Below are positions 62,921 through 64,000 of a DNA stretch of 64,000 nucleotides, piece after piece. The translations under genes were made by a program, and so were the position numbers. The notes under the pieces are model-generated. The model did not search any database, was not told the origin of the DNA, and worked only from the letters and a program-made list of their open reading frames with translations. The first letter of the stretch is position 1. The number at the start of each line of letters is the position of its first letter. This DNA comes from Amorphophallus konjac (lineage: Eukaryota > Streptophyta > Magnoliopsida > Alismatales > Araceae). The stretch lies in contig CM040125.1 of assembly GCA_022559845.1 (NCBI GenBank), positions 285,124,200-285,188,199 of the forward strand. Reading direction: 5' to 3'.

Positions 62921-64000
62921 GGCCCCCCACAGACAGAAAAAGGGAGAGGAGGGATTTTTGCTAGAGGGAGGAAGACAGAGAAAGAAGAGAGGATCTTCGT
63001 GCGAAGAGGCCCGTTCGAAGCGAAGAAGAAGAGAAGAAGAAGGTATAAGAAATATAGGAAAAAGAGAGAGGAGCGTTGCATGTAGCAGAGGGGGGAGGAA
63101 TGGAGGAAAGGGAATTCCTGCCCTTCCACGTTCCAACCCTCTCCCCAACTTTCTTTTCTTTCCTGTTCTTAGTTTTCTTCGCCCCTTTTGTTTAGGGATG
63201 CATTGTACGATGTGTGGTTTTCAGGCCATGATCTTTGTTATCTTGAATCCTCCATGAATGAAATAATGTTCGGTTTTGCTCCTTACTGCGTTTGTTGTCT
63301 CCTCCTCACCAGGCTCTTGTGGTGTTACATTCTCTTCCCCCAACCTCTCAGCTCCCTGTTCTACCTGATTTCCTATGGCGCTGGTTCGTGCAGTCAATAG
63401 GGTTCATTCCTGGCTTGACAGGGTCTGGCCAGCCTCCTCCCTCTTCAACCGCTTTCCATTGCATAACAACTCTTGACCTTGCCAGACGGGTCTCTGCGAG
63501 CCCATTCTCTTTAACACATTGGAGTCACTCAACACCCATAACATCCTCCTTTGCCCTCCTTCGGGACTAGTGGTATGCCCACACGCCCTTAAGCTCCCAG
63601 TCATTCTACCACTCAGGGCCCCCAGTGGTACGCTTCTCCCATTCGGTCGTTTGGCGGTACACCTTCCTTGGCCACCCAGCGGCACACCCTCTCTTTTCAT
63701 GCTAGCCGTACGCCCCTCCCTCCTACTGCCAGTGGCACGCTCCTGGCTGCGCCCAGCGGCACGCATTGATTGTCACTTCCCGGTGTACTCACAATTTGCA
63801 TCAGTCTACTGGTTCCTCGTTCGATGTTTTCTCCTAGTTTTCCGAAGTTTCCCAAAAGGCGGCTGCTCAGGCACCCCCCTCAGCTGTTGGTTCATGCCAC
63901 CCCCGTGGGCATGTTCCTTGTTATTCCTTTACCTCCCAGGTCTAGGGGAGGTGCTGCCGAATTTTTGCCAGGAATAACAATAAATCTAAAAAGATGAAAA

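Larger units (their letters stand above)
1..64000 (+). mobile_element. TE1: giant Tat/Ogre-type Ty3/gypsy LTR retrotransposon (outermost)
   Basis: The sequence at 1-2500 recurs at 61464-64000 in the same orientation, so these are two LTRs of one element. LTR ends are TGTGGACG (61416) and CGTCCACA (ending 4515), perfect inverted repeats. About 48 bases of the 5' LTR lie before the window and about 2 kb of the 3' LTR after it. A primer site follows the 5' LTR and a G-rich tract precedes the 3' LTR. Gene order is gag, protease, RT, RNase H, second RNase H, integrase, then an antisense gene. The two RNase H domains and antisense gene are typical of the Tat/Ogre lineage. Subtracting the 38.4-kb insertion gives about 27.6 kb. 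Several stop codons and frameshifts make the copy inactive. Confidence 0.9.
61416..64000 (+). repeat. TE1 3' LTR (runs off the window end)
   Basis: It starts with TGTGGACG directly after the G-rich tract at 61402-61411 and matches window bases 1-2500 at a few percent divergence. It differs from the 5' LTR in having five rather than six 46-bp units, and in carrying an extra partial duplication around 62208-62350. Its TATA box is at 62914. Confidence 0.9.

Noticed and set aside
1..64000. Ordinary host genes or structural RNAs
   Set aside because: Every substantial ORF fits a retrotransposon gene or an element-borne antisense gene, and no tRNA or rRNA signature was seen; TGG sites near LTRs are primer sites, not tRNA genes.

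Overview
This is plant nuclear DNA made entirely of LTR retrotransposons, with no ordinary host gene, rRNA, tRNA or CRISPR array. All coding sequence is Ty3/gypsy polyprotein or accessory genes carried by such elements. Dual-RNase H Tat/Ogre-type pol genes, chromodomain integrases and plant-mobile-domain (PMD) type accessory genes point to a flowering plant; the species cannot be told from the sequence.

Four elements are nested like Russian dolls with alternating orientation, and every junction can be placed to the base. TE1 (+) is a giant Tat/Ogre-type element. It runs from about 48 bases before the window to beyond its end, with 5' LTR 1-4515 and 3' LTR 61416->64000, about 27.6 kb once insertions are removed. 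TE2 (-) is a chromovirus at 13448-51826, inserted in the TE1 integrase gene with target duplication CCCAG. TE3 (+) is a second Tat-type element at 15692-44110, about 20.8 kb net, inserted in an LTR of TE2 with duplication ATGAC. TE4 (-) at 23724-31354 is a non-autonomous chromovirus related to TE2, inserted in the TE3 reverse transcriptase with duplication AAGAT. By eye, LTR pairs differ by about 1% in TE4, 2.6% in TE3 and a few percent in TE2 and TE1, which agrees with the nesting order.

Layout: TE1 LTR (1-4515), primer site and leader, gag/protease (5047-9336), RT/RNase H (10341-13184), integrase zinc finger (13188-13442); nested block (13448-51826); integrase core and tail (51832-52729), 137-bp tandem repeats (52999-53680), a large intron-containing antisense gene (59871-54228), motif-rich and purine-rich DNA, polypurine tract, 3' LTR. 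Within the block TE3 has gag, protease with G-patch, RT, RNase H and integrase, then two antisense genes (39317-35701 and 41386-39999) of PMD type. TE2 has a decayed gag-pro-pol-chromodomain set. TE4 keeps only gag and the integrase tail with chromodomain, joined by a long ORF without recognisable pol.

The most unusual signals are: (1) dozens of short inverted repeats in the non-coding parts of TE3 whose arms change together (ACGCC with GGCGT, ACGACC with GGTCGT, CGCCCC with GGGGCG); (2) a cluster of CCACG-centred hairpins just after the TE3 primer site; (3) two interleaved motif families (AAGTCTRTACA and AGCGGYAC) filling the TE1 LTRs; (4) spliced antisense PMD genes in both Tat elements; (5) TE4's replacement of pol by a new ORF. 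All sense and antisense genes except parts of pol carry nonsense codons or frameshifts, so these copies look inactive.
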